DNA from: Microbacterium halophytorum
Lineage (GTDB): Bacteria; Actinomycetota; Actinomycetes; Actinomycetales; Microbacteriaceae
Assembly (NCBI RefSeq): GCF_002970975.1
Contig: NZ_PNFA01000005.1
Span: 294,606 to 358,605 of the forward strand
DNA: 64,000 nucleotides
Direction of reading: 5' to 3'
Numbering within the stretch: position 1 is the first letter of the stretch; each line of letters starts with the position of its first letter. The translations under genes were made by a program, and so were the position numbers. A model generated the notes under the pieces. It did no database searches and had not been told where the DNA came from. It saw nothing but the letters and a program-made list of their open reading frames with translations. Below are positions 36,442 through 43,972 of this stretch, one piece after another.

Positions 36442-36933
36442 ATGGCAGATCTCGAACGGGTGAGGGTGTGGGCCGAGGCCCTCATCCGGATGCATCTCGA
36501 CGGCACGTGGTCGTTCGGGTTCGACAACGCCAAGCGCCGCGCGGGCGTGTGCAGCCACACGCATCGGCGCATCACGGTCTCCCGCTACATCTCGGCGCTG
36601 AACGATGACGACGAGGTGCATCAGACCCTGCTGCACGAGGTCGCGCACGCGATGGCGGGCGCCGGCGCGGGCCACGGCCCCGAGTGGAAGCGCATCGCGC
36701 GCGAGATCGGCTACGTCGGCGGCACGACGCACAACGGGCGGACGCCGACCGAGCTCGCCCCCTGGGTCGGCACCTGCCCGAACGGCCACGCCCTGCATCG
36801 GTATCGGCGCCCGCCGCGCGTCAGCTCCTGCACGAAGTGCGCGCCGAGGTTCGACCCGCGGTTCGTCATCGCGTGGCGCCACCGCGAGGTGCCGACGACG
36901 GTGCGGCGGAGGGCCAGGGCTGCCGCGGGCTGA
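36442..36933 (+). CDS. SprT-like zinc metalloprotein
   Basis: A 163-residue SprT-family protein. His65-Glu66-x-x-His69 in LLHEVAHAMAG with a third His at 78 (GAGHGPEWKRIA) forms the zinc site. A C-terminal zinc ribbon follows (GTCPNGH then SSCTKCAP). The fold is shared with SPRTN/Wss1 proteases that clear DNA-protein crosslinks; a protease role here is by family only. TAGGGT lies six bases before the ATG, so the mRNA may be leaderless. Confidence 0.87.
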   Translation: MADLERVRVWAEALIRMHLDGTWSFGFDNAKRRAGVCSHTHRRITVSRYISALNDDDEVHQTLLHEVAHAMAGAGAGHGPEWKRIAREIGYVGGTTHNGRTPTELAPWVGTCPNGHALHRYRRPPRVSSCTKCAPRFDPRFVIAWRHREVPTTVRRRARAAAG

Positions 36934-37040
36934 GCACGTGCGGGCCGGGGCCCGCCTCGGCGCACGCCCGGGTCATCCGGTGCGTACGCCTTCGCCCGCG
37001 ACGATCGCTCACGCGCGCCTTCATCCGCGTCCGCCGCGAC

Positions 37041-37068
37041 CCCACCCGCACAAAGCGGCACCCGAACG
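37041..37068 (+). repeat. Dispersed 28-bp intergenic repeat, copy B
   Basis: Begins CCCACCCGCACA and ends GGCACCCGAACG. It matches copy A (21022-21049) at 23 of 28 positions and copy C at 22 of 28. Its AAGCGG half forms one arm of the terminator at 37053-37094. Confidence 0.6.
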
Positions 37069-37094
37069 CGACGCACGCCGTTCAGGTGCCGCTT
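37053..37094. terminator. Bidirectional terminator between sprT-like and permease genes
   Basis: AAGCGGCACCCGAACG (37053-37068) pairs with CGTTCAGGTGCCGCTT (37079-37094), 16 positions with one mismatch and a ten-base loop, between two convergent genes. Confidence 0.72.
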
Positions 37095-37108
37095 GATGCA
37101 GGTCCGCG

Positions 37109-37136
37109 CCCACCCGCAGGAAGCGGCGCTTGAGCG
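37109..37136 (+). repeat. Dispersed 28-bp intergenic repeat, copy C
   Basis: Begins CCCACCCGCAGG, then AAGCGGCGCTTGAGCG. It has the same polarity as copies A and B and starts 68 bases after copy B. Confidence 0.55.
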
Positions 37137-37166
37137 GCGCTGCTGCGCGGCCGGAGGCGGCTCCGC

Positions 37167-38654
37167 TCAGTCGGCGGCGAGCGCCTCGACCGGCGAGACG
37201 CGCGTCGCGAGGCGCGTCGGCGCGACCGACGCGAGCAGCGTCAGGACGGCGGCGGCCGCCGCGATCACCCCAACTGTGAGCCACGGCACGGCGGGGGCGA
37301 TCAGGTGCCCCGACGGCTCCTGGCCGTTCAGCGACAGGGCCCCGAGGAGGGACTGCGCGCCCGCCCAGCCGTACAGCACGCCGAGGAGGAGGCCGAAGAC
37401 GACTGCGGAGATCGTGATGTGCGCGGCCTCGAGCATCACCATGCGGCGCACCTGCGGGTTCGACAGCCCGATGGCGCGCAGCAGGCCGAGCTCGGTGCGG
37501 CGCTGCACGACGCCGATCGTGAGCAGGTTGACGAGGCCGACGGCGGCGATCACGGCGGCGACGGCGACGAGCCCCATCATCACGAGCGAGAACATGTCGA
37601 GGACGGTCGTGACCTGCTCGACATCGGCGCCGCCGGAATTCGCGACGAACACTGCCTTCGCCGTCTCGGCGGCGACGGCGAACATCGTCACGAGGGTGAC
37701 GCCGATGACCACGCCGATCGCCATGCGGCTGGAGCGCTCGGGGTACCGCAGCGCGTTCTCGGACGCCATACGCGCCGTCGCCGTTCCGCCGAACAGGCGA
37801 CCGACCAGGCGCAGCACGGGCGGCATCACGAGCGTCGCGCCGATGCTGAGCCCCGTGAACGACAACAGCCCGCCCGGGAACGCCACGAGCAGCCCGAGCG
37901 GCGTGAACACTCCGAGCGCCGCGCCCGCGCCGAGCAGCGCGAAGCCGGTCACGAGGAGCACGATGCTGCCCACGCCGCGGCGCCGGCCGCCCGCCTCGCG
38001 CGCCGAGCGCGGCGCGGCGTTTCCGAGCGCCTGCAGCGGCGTGACGGCGAGCACGCGGCGCGAACCGGCCCACGCGGCGAGCCAGGTGGTGGCGACGACG
38101 GCCGCGGCCGGCAGCAGCACCCACGGCTGCAGCACGTCGTAGCCGATGTCGGGCATGCCGGTGAAGCCGGAGGCCTCGGCCTCCGCGACAACGGCGCTGT
38201 CGGCGAGCCGCGAGCCGATCGCCGACAGCGCGAGGCCCACGACGAGACCCACCAGCGCGCCGAGGGCACCGACGACGAGGCCCTGACGGGCGACCGCCGA
38301 GCGCTGCGATCGCGCGGAGGCCCCGATCAGCCGCATCAACGCGATCTGCCGCGTGCGGCCCGCGACGACCGTCGCGAAGGTGTTGCTCGTGACGACGGCT
38401 CCGACGTACATCGAGATGATCATGAAGACGCCGGCGGTCATGCCGAGCACCAGCGCCAGCATCCCGGATTCTCCGTAGAGCGCCGTCGACATCGCGCTCA
38501 GGAAGCCCGTGGTCGACAGCAGCACCACGCCGAACGCCGTCGAGATCGCCGCGACGAGGACGCTCGCCCCCATCCCCCGTTCGCGGAGCAGCGCGAACGC
38601 GGGCGCGCGGGTGCGGGCGGCCGCGGGCGGCGCGACGACTGCCGCGGCGCTCAT
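37167..38654 (-). CDS. ABC transporter permease, two FtsX domains
   Basis: A 495-residue membrane protein of the MacB/FtsX type. It has two FtsX-like halves, each with the cytoplasmic RQIALMRLIGAS or RTELGLLRAIGLS coupling motif and a closing VTPLQALG or VSPVEALA. About eight membrane helices are visible. No large external domain separates them, unlike MacB. Its ATG overlaps the ATPase stop codon (ATGA), so the two form one transporter. The location beside a NarL-type two-component system suggests induced export of a lipophilic or peptide compound. Confidence 0.88.
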   Translation of the reverse strand: MSAAAVVAPPAAARTRAPAFALLRERGMGASVLVAAISTAFGVVLLSTTGFLSAMSTALYGESGMLALVLGMTAGVFMIISMYVGAVVTSNTFATVVAGRTRQIALMRLIGASARSQRSAVARQGLVVGALGALVGLVVGLALSAIGSRLADSAVVAEAEASGFTGMPDIGYDVLQPWVLLPAAAVVATTWLAAWAGSRRVLAVTPLQALGNAAPRSAREAGGRRRGVGSIVLLVTGFALLGAGAALGVFTPLGLLVAFPGGLLSFTGLSIGATLVMPPVLRLVGRLFGGTATARMASENALRYPERSSRMAIGVVIGVTLVTMFAVAAETAKAVFVANSGGADVEQVTTVLDMFSLVMMGLVAVAAVIAAVGLVNLLTIGVVQRRTELGLLRAIGLSNPQVRRMVMLEAAHITISAVVFGLLLGVLYGWAGAQSLLGALSLNGQEPSGHLIAPAVPWLTVGVIAAAAAVLTLLASVAPTRLATRVSPVEALAAD

Positions 38655-39439
38655 GCCGCCTCCCCCTGGGCGGCGCCGGCGCGCTCCCCCTCGGCGCGCA
38701 GCATGTGCGCCGAGATCTCCTCGGCGGTCTGCCGCGGCTTGTCGGCGACGATACGGCCGTCGCCGAGGAAGAGCACGCGGTCCGCCCAGCTCGCCGCGAT
38801 CGGGTCGTGCGTCACCATCGCGATGGACTGGCCGTGGCGCTTGCTCGCATCCGCGAGCAGGTCGAGCACCTCGCGGCTCGTGCGCGAGTCGAGCGCGCCC
38901 GTCGGCTCGTCGGCGAACACGAGGTCGGGTGCGGTCGCGAGCGCGCGGGCGATCGCGACGCGCTGCTGCTGCCCGCCCGACAGCTCGTGGGGGCGGTGCG
39001 ACAGCCGGTCGGCGAGGCCGAGGCGCGCGATCAGCGCCTCGATGCGCGCCGACTCGTCTCCGGACGGCCGCCGTCCGTCGAGCTCGAACGGCAGCAGGAT
39101 GTTGCCGCGCACGTCGAGCGTCGGCACGAGGTTGAAGGCCTGGAACACGAAGCCGACCCTGCGGCGCCTCAGCACCGTCAGCTGCCCGTCGCTCAGCCCC
39201 GTGATCTCGGTGTCGCCGATCCACGCGGCGCCCGACGTCGGTGCGTCGAGCCCGGCCATGACGTGCATGAGGGTCGACTTGCCCGAGCCCGACGGCCCCA
39301 TCACGGCCGTGAACTGGCCGCGCCGGATGCCGACGCTCACGCCGTCGAGGGCCGTCACGCGGGAGCTCCCGGTTCCGTAGGTCTTGGTGAGGTCTGCGAC
39401 CCGGGCCGCGAGGCCGAGGTCGGTCGTGGTGATGTCCAT
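38651..39439 (-). CDS. ABC transporter ATP-binding protein (MacB/LolD type)
   Basis: A 262-residue ATPase. Walker A GPSGSGKST, Q-loop FVFQAFNLVPTL, signature LSGGQQQRVAIARAL, Walker B DLVFADEPTGALDS and the His switch MVTHDP are all intact. It is partner of the FtsX permease downstream (ATGA overlap). TAGCGT lies seven bases before the ATG, which points to a leaderless mRNA starting at or near the gene. A nearly identical box precedes the histidine kinase gene. Confidence 0.93.
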   Translation of the reverse strand: MDITTTDLGLAARVADLTKTYGTGSSRVTALDGVSVGIRRGQFTAVMGPSGSGKSTLMHVMAGLDAPTSGAAWIGDTEITGLSDGQLTVLRRRRVGFVFQAFNLVPTLDVRGNILLPFELDGRRPSGDESARIEALIARLGLADRLSHRPHELSGGQQQRVAIARALATAPDLVFADEPTGALDSRTSREVLDLLADASKRHGQSIAMVTHDPIAASWADRVLFLGDGRIVADKPRQTAEEISAHMLRAEGERAGAAQGEAA

Positions 39440-39564
39440 GCCTTCGACGCTACGAAGCGCGCGGCACCGGGTCATCGGCCTGCGGGATGATCTGCGTGCA
39501 TCCCGAGGATGACCGCCCGAGAGGACATCACGTCTCGCGTGGAACCGACGGACGACGAGGTGCC

Positions 39565-40209
39565 TCAGGCGAGCCCGTGCTCGTGCGCGAAGACGACGAG
39601 CTGCACGCGGTCGCGCAGCGCGAGCTTGGTGAGGATGCGGCTGACGTGCGTCTTCACCGTCGCCTCGCTCAGGAACTCCGCGGCGGCGATCTCGGCGTTG
39701 CTCATTCCGCGAGCGGCATACGCGAAGATCTCTCGTTCGCGCTCCGTGAGCTCGCTCCACGCCGCGGGCGGCTGCTTCGCGGGCGGGGAGAAATGCGCGA
39801 ACAGCTCGCGCGTCGCGGAGGCGGCGATCACCTCGCTGCCGGCGTGCACCGAGCGGACAGCGGCCAGGAGGAACTCCGGCTCCGCGTCCTTGAGCAGGAA
39901 TCCGCTCGCGCCCTGCCGGATCGCGCGCGCGGCCGCCTCGTCGAGATCGAAGGTCGTGAGCATGACGATGCGCGGCGAGTCGGGTCGCCGCAGCAGCTCC
40001 GCCGTCGCCTCGAGGCCGTCCATGACGGGCATCCGGATGTCCATGAGCACGACATCCGGCCGGCTCTCGGTGACGACGGCGACGCCCTCCCGCCCGTCCC
40101 CGGCCTCGCCGACCACCTCGATGTCGGGCTGGGAGCCGAGCAGCATGCGGATGCCCGCGCGGAACAGGGCCTGGTCGTCGACGAGCACCACCCGGATCGG
40201 GGCGGTCAC
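39565..40209 (-). CDS. Response regulator, NarL/LuxR family
   Basis: A 214-residue transcription factor. The receiver domain has acidic Asp11-Asp12, phospho-acceptor Asp57 in VVLMDIRMP, and a conserved Lys near the end (GFLLKDAEP). The LuxR-type helix-turn-helix spans about 149-214 (LTEREREIFAYAARGMSNAE, then EATVKTHVSRIL). It starts at GTG 40209, overlapping the kinase stop (GTGA). It likely controls the ABC genes immediately downstream, as in other NarL/FtsX modules. Confidence 0.93.
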   Translation of the reverse strand: MTAPIRVVLVDDQALFRAGIRMLLGSQPDIEVVGEAGDGREGVAVVTESRPDVVLMDIRMPVMDGLEATAELLRRPDSPRIVMLTTFDLDEAAARAIRQGASGFLLKDAEPEFLLAAVRSVHAGSEVIAASATRELFAHFSPPAKQPPAAWSELTEREREIFAYAARGMSNAEIAAAEFLSEATVKTHVSRILTKLALRDRVQLVVFAHEHGLA

Positions 40210-41456
40210 TCCGCCGCCTCTCGGCCGCCGACGGCGCCGTCGCGCGCGTAGCCGGTGACCGGCAGTTCAGCTCTCACGACGAACATCCTGCCATCCGGCG
40301 CCGCGAAGAGCGTACCGCCGACGAGGTGGGCGCGTTCCGTCATGCCGACGATGCCGTGACCGCGGGGCCCAGCGCCGCCCGGCGCGCGGCCCTGGGCGTG
40401 CGCCCGGTCGTCGCCGACCGCGTTGCGCACCTCGATCACGACGCGACCGGGCCGCCACGCCATCCGGACGTCGACGGCGCTGCCCCCGCCGTGTCGGAGC
40501 GCGTTCGTCAGGGCCTCCTGCAGGATGCGGAACACGGCCAGCTGAACGCCCGTGGGCGGTTCTCCCGGCGGCGTCGGGTCGGTGTCGACCGAGAGCTCGA
40601 CGCCCGCAGCGCGCACGCCCGCGAACAGCCCCTCGAGGTCGGCCAGGCGCGGCTGGGGGCCGGCCGCCTGGCTGTGCCGGAGCTGGGCGAGCAGCTGCCT
40701 CACGTCGACGAGAGCGGCCCTGGCCGTGCTGCTGATCGTGCCGAGCGCCTCCTTCGCGAGGGCGGGGTCGGCGTCCGCCGCGTAGCGCGCGCCGTCGGCC
40801 TGCGCGACCACGACGGCGAGAGAGTGCGCGACGACGTCGTGCATGTCGCGCGCGATGCGGCCGCGCTCCTGCTCGCCGGCCGCGAGGAGCTCCGCCCGTT
40901 CCCGTGCCTCGCGGTTCGCGCGCGCCTGCCGCGCCGCCCGGACGAGCGCGCCGGTGGTCCACGACAGCAGAAGAGCGAACGCGACCATGGCGAACCACAT
41001 GCCGACGGTCACCCCCCAGTCGAGCGGCGAGAGCACGGGGCTGTAGACCGCGTACTGGATGCCCATGTACACGGCCGCCACGAGCGCGCCCGCGACGGCG
41101 GAGCCGCAACCGACCCACATCACGACGGTCGTGCCGTACGCCGCCGTCGCGTAGAGCACGAAGAACACGGCGACGTCGAAGAACTGGGGCGACATCCCCA
41201 CGGCCATCTGCGCGATCGCGCCCAGCCAGGCGATCGCGAGCGCGAGAACCGGCGACAGGCGCCGGAACGCCAGCGCGACGCCGAAGACGACCGTGATCGC
41301 GACGCCCCATGCCTGGACGGCGGGCGAGTACGCGGCCCCTCCGACGAACAGGTCGCCGACGATGCCCAAGGAGAAGAACGGCACGAACAGCGCGGCCAGC
41401 ACGATGTCGAAGGCGAGCTGCCCGCGCGTGATCCGACGGAACAGGGTCTTGCGCAT
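40206..41456 (-). CDS. Sensor histidine kinase, NarX/DesK-like (HisKA_3)
   Basis: A 416-residue membrane kinase. Five to six N-terminal helices (residues 15-165) form a compact sensor with only short external loops. A coiled segment leads to the phospho-acceptor His206 in RIARDMHDVVAHSL. The ATPase domain has ILQEALTNALRHGGG (N box) and GHGIVGMTERAHLVGG (G box). TAGCGT sits seven bases before the ATG. Sensors of this design often detect membrane stress or the transported compound. Confidence 0.92.
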   Translation of the reverse strand: MRKTLFRRITRGQLAFDIVLAALFVPFFSLGIVGDLFVGGAAYSPAVQAWGVAITVVFGVALAFRRLSPVLALAIAWLGAIAQMAVGMSPQFFDVAVFFVLYATAAYGTTVVMWVGCGSAVAGALVAAVYMGIQYAVYSPVLSPLDWGVTVGMWFAMVAFALLLSWTTGALVRAARQARANREARERAELLAAGEQERGRIARDMHDVVAHSLAVVVAQADGARYAADADPALAKEALGTISSTARAALVDVRQLLAQLRHSQAAGPQPRLADLEGLFAGVRAAGVELSVDTDPTPPGEPPTGVQLAVFRILQEALTNALRHGGGSAVDVRMAWRPGRVVIEVRNAVGDDRAHAQGRAPGGAGPRGHGIVGMTERAHLVGGTLFAAPDGRMFVVRAELPVTGYARDGAVGGREAAE

Positions 41457-41549
41457 GACTCCGACGCTACGCGGAGCAGGCGCGCGCCGCGTCATCCTGG
41501 AGACGTACGTCGGCGGGCGCGATCGGGTGCCGAGCCGCGGCAGAATCCT

Positions 41550-41588
41550 CGAGCCGCGGCAGAATCGCGCCGATCTTGCCGCGGCTCG
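41550..41588 (-). terminator. Terminator after lrgB with a third competing arm
   Basis: CGAGCCGCGGCA (41550-41561) pairs with TGCCGCGGCTCG (41577-41588), a 12-bp stem 16 bases beyond the lrgB stop codon. The 17-base arm sequence (CGAGCCGCGGCAGAATC) is directly repeated at 41531-41547, so either copy could pair with the single inverted arm. Confidence 0.68.
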
Positions 41589-41604
41589 GGGTTTGTGCAG
41601 TGCC

Positions 41605-42273
41605 TCAGAGCCAGCCGAGCAGGCTGCCGACGAGCACGGCGAGCGGCACGAGCAAGGCGGCGAGCGCGAGGCCGAGCGCCGACGAGGCGCCGGTCGTCGG
41701 GCCGAGCTCCATCGCGCGCGCCGTGCCGATCGCGTGCGCGGACAGGCCGATCGCGAAGCCCTGCGACACGGGGTCGCGGCGGCGCAGCAGGCGCAGCAGC
41801 GGCGGGCCGGCGACGGCGCCGAGGATGCCCGTGATGATCGAGAACACGGCCGCCAGCGCCACGTCGGCGCCCACGACCTCCGCGACGGCGGCCGACACCG
41901 CCGACGTCGCGTGCTTCGGCGCGAGCGCGAGCAGGACATCCGGCGGCGCCCCGAGCGCCCACGCGACCGCGACCGTCACGGCGAGCCCGACGACGGTACC
42001 AGCGACCGCCGCGACGATGAGGGCGGGCAGCAGGCGCCCGAGCTCACCGCCGTGGCGCCGGATCGGCAGTGCGAGCGCGACGATCGCGGGCGCGAGCAGC
42101 GCCGTCAGCGGGATGGTCCCCTCCTGGTACTCGGCCAGCGGCACGTTCCGGATGATCAGCAGCGCCGCGATCGCGATCGTGCTGACGAGCACGGGGTTCA
42201 GCCAGCCGCGCCCGACGCGCGCCAGGGCGCTCGCACCCGCCCAGATGAGCAGCGTCACGGCCAGCCAGATCAC
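41605..42273 (-). CDS. lrgB: LrgB/CidB-like membrane protein
   Basis: A 222-residue polytopic protein with seven to eight helices of the LrgB family. Family-like blocks include GWLNPVLVSTIAIAALLIIR, LALPIRRHGGELGRLLPAL and LAPKHATSAVSAAVAE. It starts at GTG 42273, overlapping the lrgA stop codon (GTGA). In staphylococci LrgAB modulates murein hydrolase export and cell lysis; in plants and some bacteria the family carries glycolate or pyruvate. Which applies here is unknown. Confidence 0.88.
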   Translation of the reverse strand: MIWLAVTLLIWAGASALARVGRGWLNPVLVSTIAIAALLIIRNVPLAEYQEGTIPLTALLAPAIVALALPIRRHGGELGRLLPALIVAAVAGTVVGLAVTVAVAWALGAPPDVLLALAPKHATSAVSAAVAEVVGADVALAAVFSIITGILGAVAGPPLLRLLRRRDPVSQGFAIGLSAHAIGTARAMELGPTTGASSALGLALAALLVPLAVLVGSLLGWL

Positions 42274-42674
42274 GAACGCCCCCGCATCAGCAGATCGGCG
42301 ACGAAGACCGCCGTGAGGAAGGTCGCGAGCCAGCCGACGACGAGCGCCGCGATGATCGCGAGCGCGTGCTCCGCGAGCGTGCCGAACGCGCCGATGACGC
42401 CCACGGCGAGCGGCACGAGCAGGAGCGGCAGCACGGCGATGAGCGTGTCGGCGGCGGGCGCGACGACGCGCATCAGCCGGTTCCCGAACGGCAGCACGAG
42501 CACCACGAGCAGCGCGATCATGCCGAGGGTCGAACCAGGGATCGGCAGGGACGCCGCTCGCTGCAGCGCCTCGCCGCCGGCCGCGAACGCCACCAGGACC
42601 CCTGCACCCAGGAGCCAGCGCGCGATCGTGCGCGTGCGGTCGCCGCGCCGCCCTTCGCCGCCCTGCTCGCTCAC
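42270..42674 (-). CDS. lrgA: LrgA/CidA-like holin-family membrane protein
   Basis: A 134-residue protein with four helices and the family block LPIPGSTLGMIALLVVLVLP. The start is taken at GTG 42674 (SEQGGEGRRGDRTRTIARW follows), with GGGAGG only a few bases upstream; a start a little inside the basic N-terminus is also possible. It is coupled to lrgB. The pair sits between the kinase gene and a divergent threonine aldolase gene. Confidence 0.85.
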   Translation of the reverse strand: MSEQGGEGRRGDRTRTIARWLLGAGVLVAFAAGGEALQRAASLPIPGSTLGMIALLVVLVLPFGNRLMRVVAPAADTLIAVLPLLLVPLAVGVIGAFGTLAEHALAIIAALVVGWLATFLTAVFVADLLMRGRS

Positions 42675-42785
42675 ACGCCTCCCGTTCGCCGCCCTCCGTG
42701 AGAGTCTGCCAGTTCCGCGCCCGCAGCCCGACGCCGGTGCGCGCCCCGTCAGGAACGCGGATCGACCGCCGACTACCCTGGTCCG

Positions 42786-43850
42786 GTGATCCCTCTGCAT
42801 GACCCCGCCCAGCGCGGCTTCGCGTCCGACAACTACTCCGGCATCCACCCCGAGGTCCTCGAGGCCATCGCCGCCGCCAACGGCGGGCACCAGAGCGCCT
42901 ACGGCTACGACGCGTACACCGACCGGTTGCGGGAGGTCATCCGGGGTCACTTCGGCGACCGAGCCGAGGCCTTCCCCGTCTTCAACGGCACGGGCGCGAA
43001 CGTCGTGGCACTGCAGTCGATGCTGCCTCGGTGGGGTGCCGTGATCGCCCCGCAGACGGCGCACATCAACACCGACGAGGGTGCCGCCCCTGAGCGCGTC
43101 GCCGGCATCAAGCTCCTGCCGTTCCCGACGGTCGACGGCAAGCTGACTCCCGCGCACATCGACGAGGCCCTCGCGAACCGGCTCGACGAGCACAACGCGC
43201 AGCCCAGGGTCGTGTCGATCACGCAGTCGACCGAGCTCGGCACGCTGTACACGGCCGACGAGATCCGGGCGATCGCCGACCGCGCGCACGCCGCCGGGCT
43301 GACGGTGCACATGGACGGCTCGCGCATCGCGAACGCCGCGGCCGCGCTCGGCGCCCCGCTGCGGGAGTTCACGACGGACGCGGGCGTCGACGTCCTCAGC
43401 CTGGGCGGCACCAAGAACGGCGCCCTCGCGGCCGAGGCGATCGTCGCGATCGATCCGGATGCCGCTGACGGCCTGATCTACCTGCGCAAGTTCGACATGC
43501 AGCTCGCCAGCAAGATGCGCTTCGTGTCAGCGCAGCTGCTCGCGCTCTACGACGGCGACCTGTTCCTGCGCAGCGCGGCGCACGCGAACGCCATGGCGGC
43601 CCGACTGCGCGACGGCCTGAACGCGTTGATCGGCGCGGGCGCGATCGCCGGCGTCTCGGTCGCCGACGGCCCCGTCAACGGGGTGTTCGCGACGCTCCCG
43701 GAGGGCGTCGCCGACCGCCTGCGCGACCGGTTCCACTTCTACGACTGGGACGCCTCGCGCGGCGAGGTGCGCTGGATGTGCAGCTTCGACACCACCGAGT
43801 CCGACATCGACGCGCTCGTCGCCGCGGTCGCGGCGGAGACCGCGGCCTGA
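42786..43850 (+). CDS. Threonine aldolase / beta-eliminating lyase family enzyme
   Basis: A 354-residue PLP-dependent enzyme that probably cleaves L-threonine or allo-threonine to glycine and acetaldehyde. The PLP Lys210 lies in LSLGGTKNGAL; the cofactor-ring Asp/His region is VHMDGSRIANA; the N-terminal FASDNYSGIHPEV is characteristic. The start is GTG 42786; TACCCT lies six bases upstream, fitting a leaderless transcript. It ends convergent to the M3 peptidase with a shared terminator. Confidence 0.9.
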   Translation: MIPLHDPAQRGFASDNYSGIHPEVLEAIAAANGGHQSAYGYDAYTDRLREVIRGHFGDRAEAFPVFNGTGANVVALQSMLPRWGAVIAPQTAHINTDEGAAPERVAGIKLLPFPTVDGKLTPAHIDEALANRLDEHNAQPRVVSITQSTELGTLYTADEIRAIADRAHAAGLTVHMDGSRIANAAAALGAPLREFTTDAGVDVLSLGGTKNGALAAEAIVAIDPDAADGLIYLRKFDMQLASKMRFVSAQLLALYDGDLFLRSAAHANAMAARLRDGLNALIGAGAIAGVSVADGPVNGVFATLPEGVADRLRDRFHFYDWDASRGEVRWMCSFDTTESDIDALVAAVAAETAA

Positions 43851-43912
43851 CAGCCCGCCGCGGCGCCGTTCCCGCGCCGCGACGCGGGGCGGGAACGCCC
43901 GCGGGAGCCGCA

Positions 43913-43958
43913 ACGGGCCGCACCGGGGCGAACGCCGTTCCGCTCCGGTGCGGCCCGT
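43913..43958. terminator. Bidirectional terminator after the aldolase and the M3 peptidase
   Basis: ACGGGCCGCACCGG (43913-43926) pairs with CCGGTGCGGCCCGT (43945-43958), a perfect 14-bp stem with an 18-base loop, between two convergent genes. Confidence 0.78.
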
Positions 43959-43972
43959 GCCCCCGGCGTCGG

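Noticed and set aside
37305..39380. A 691-codon plus-strand open frame opposite the ABC transporter genes
   Set aside because: Rich in Arg/Asp/His with no domain, whereas the minus strand encodes clear FtsX and ABC motifs.
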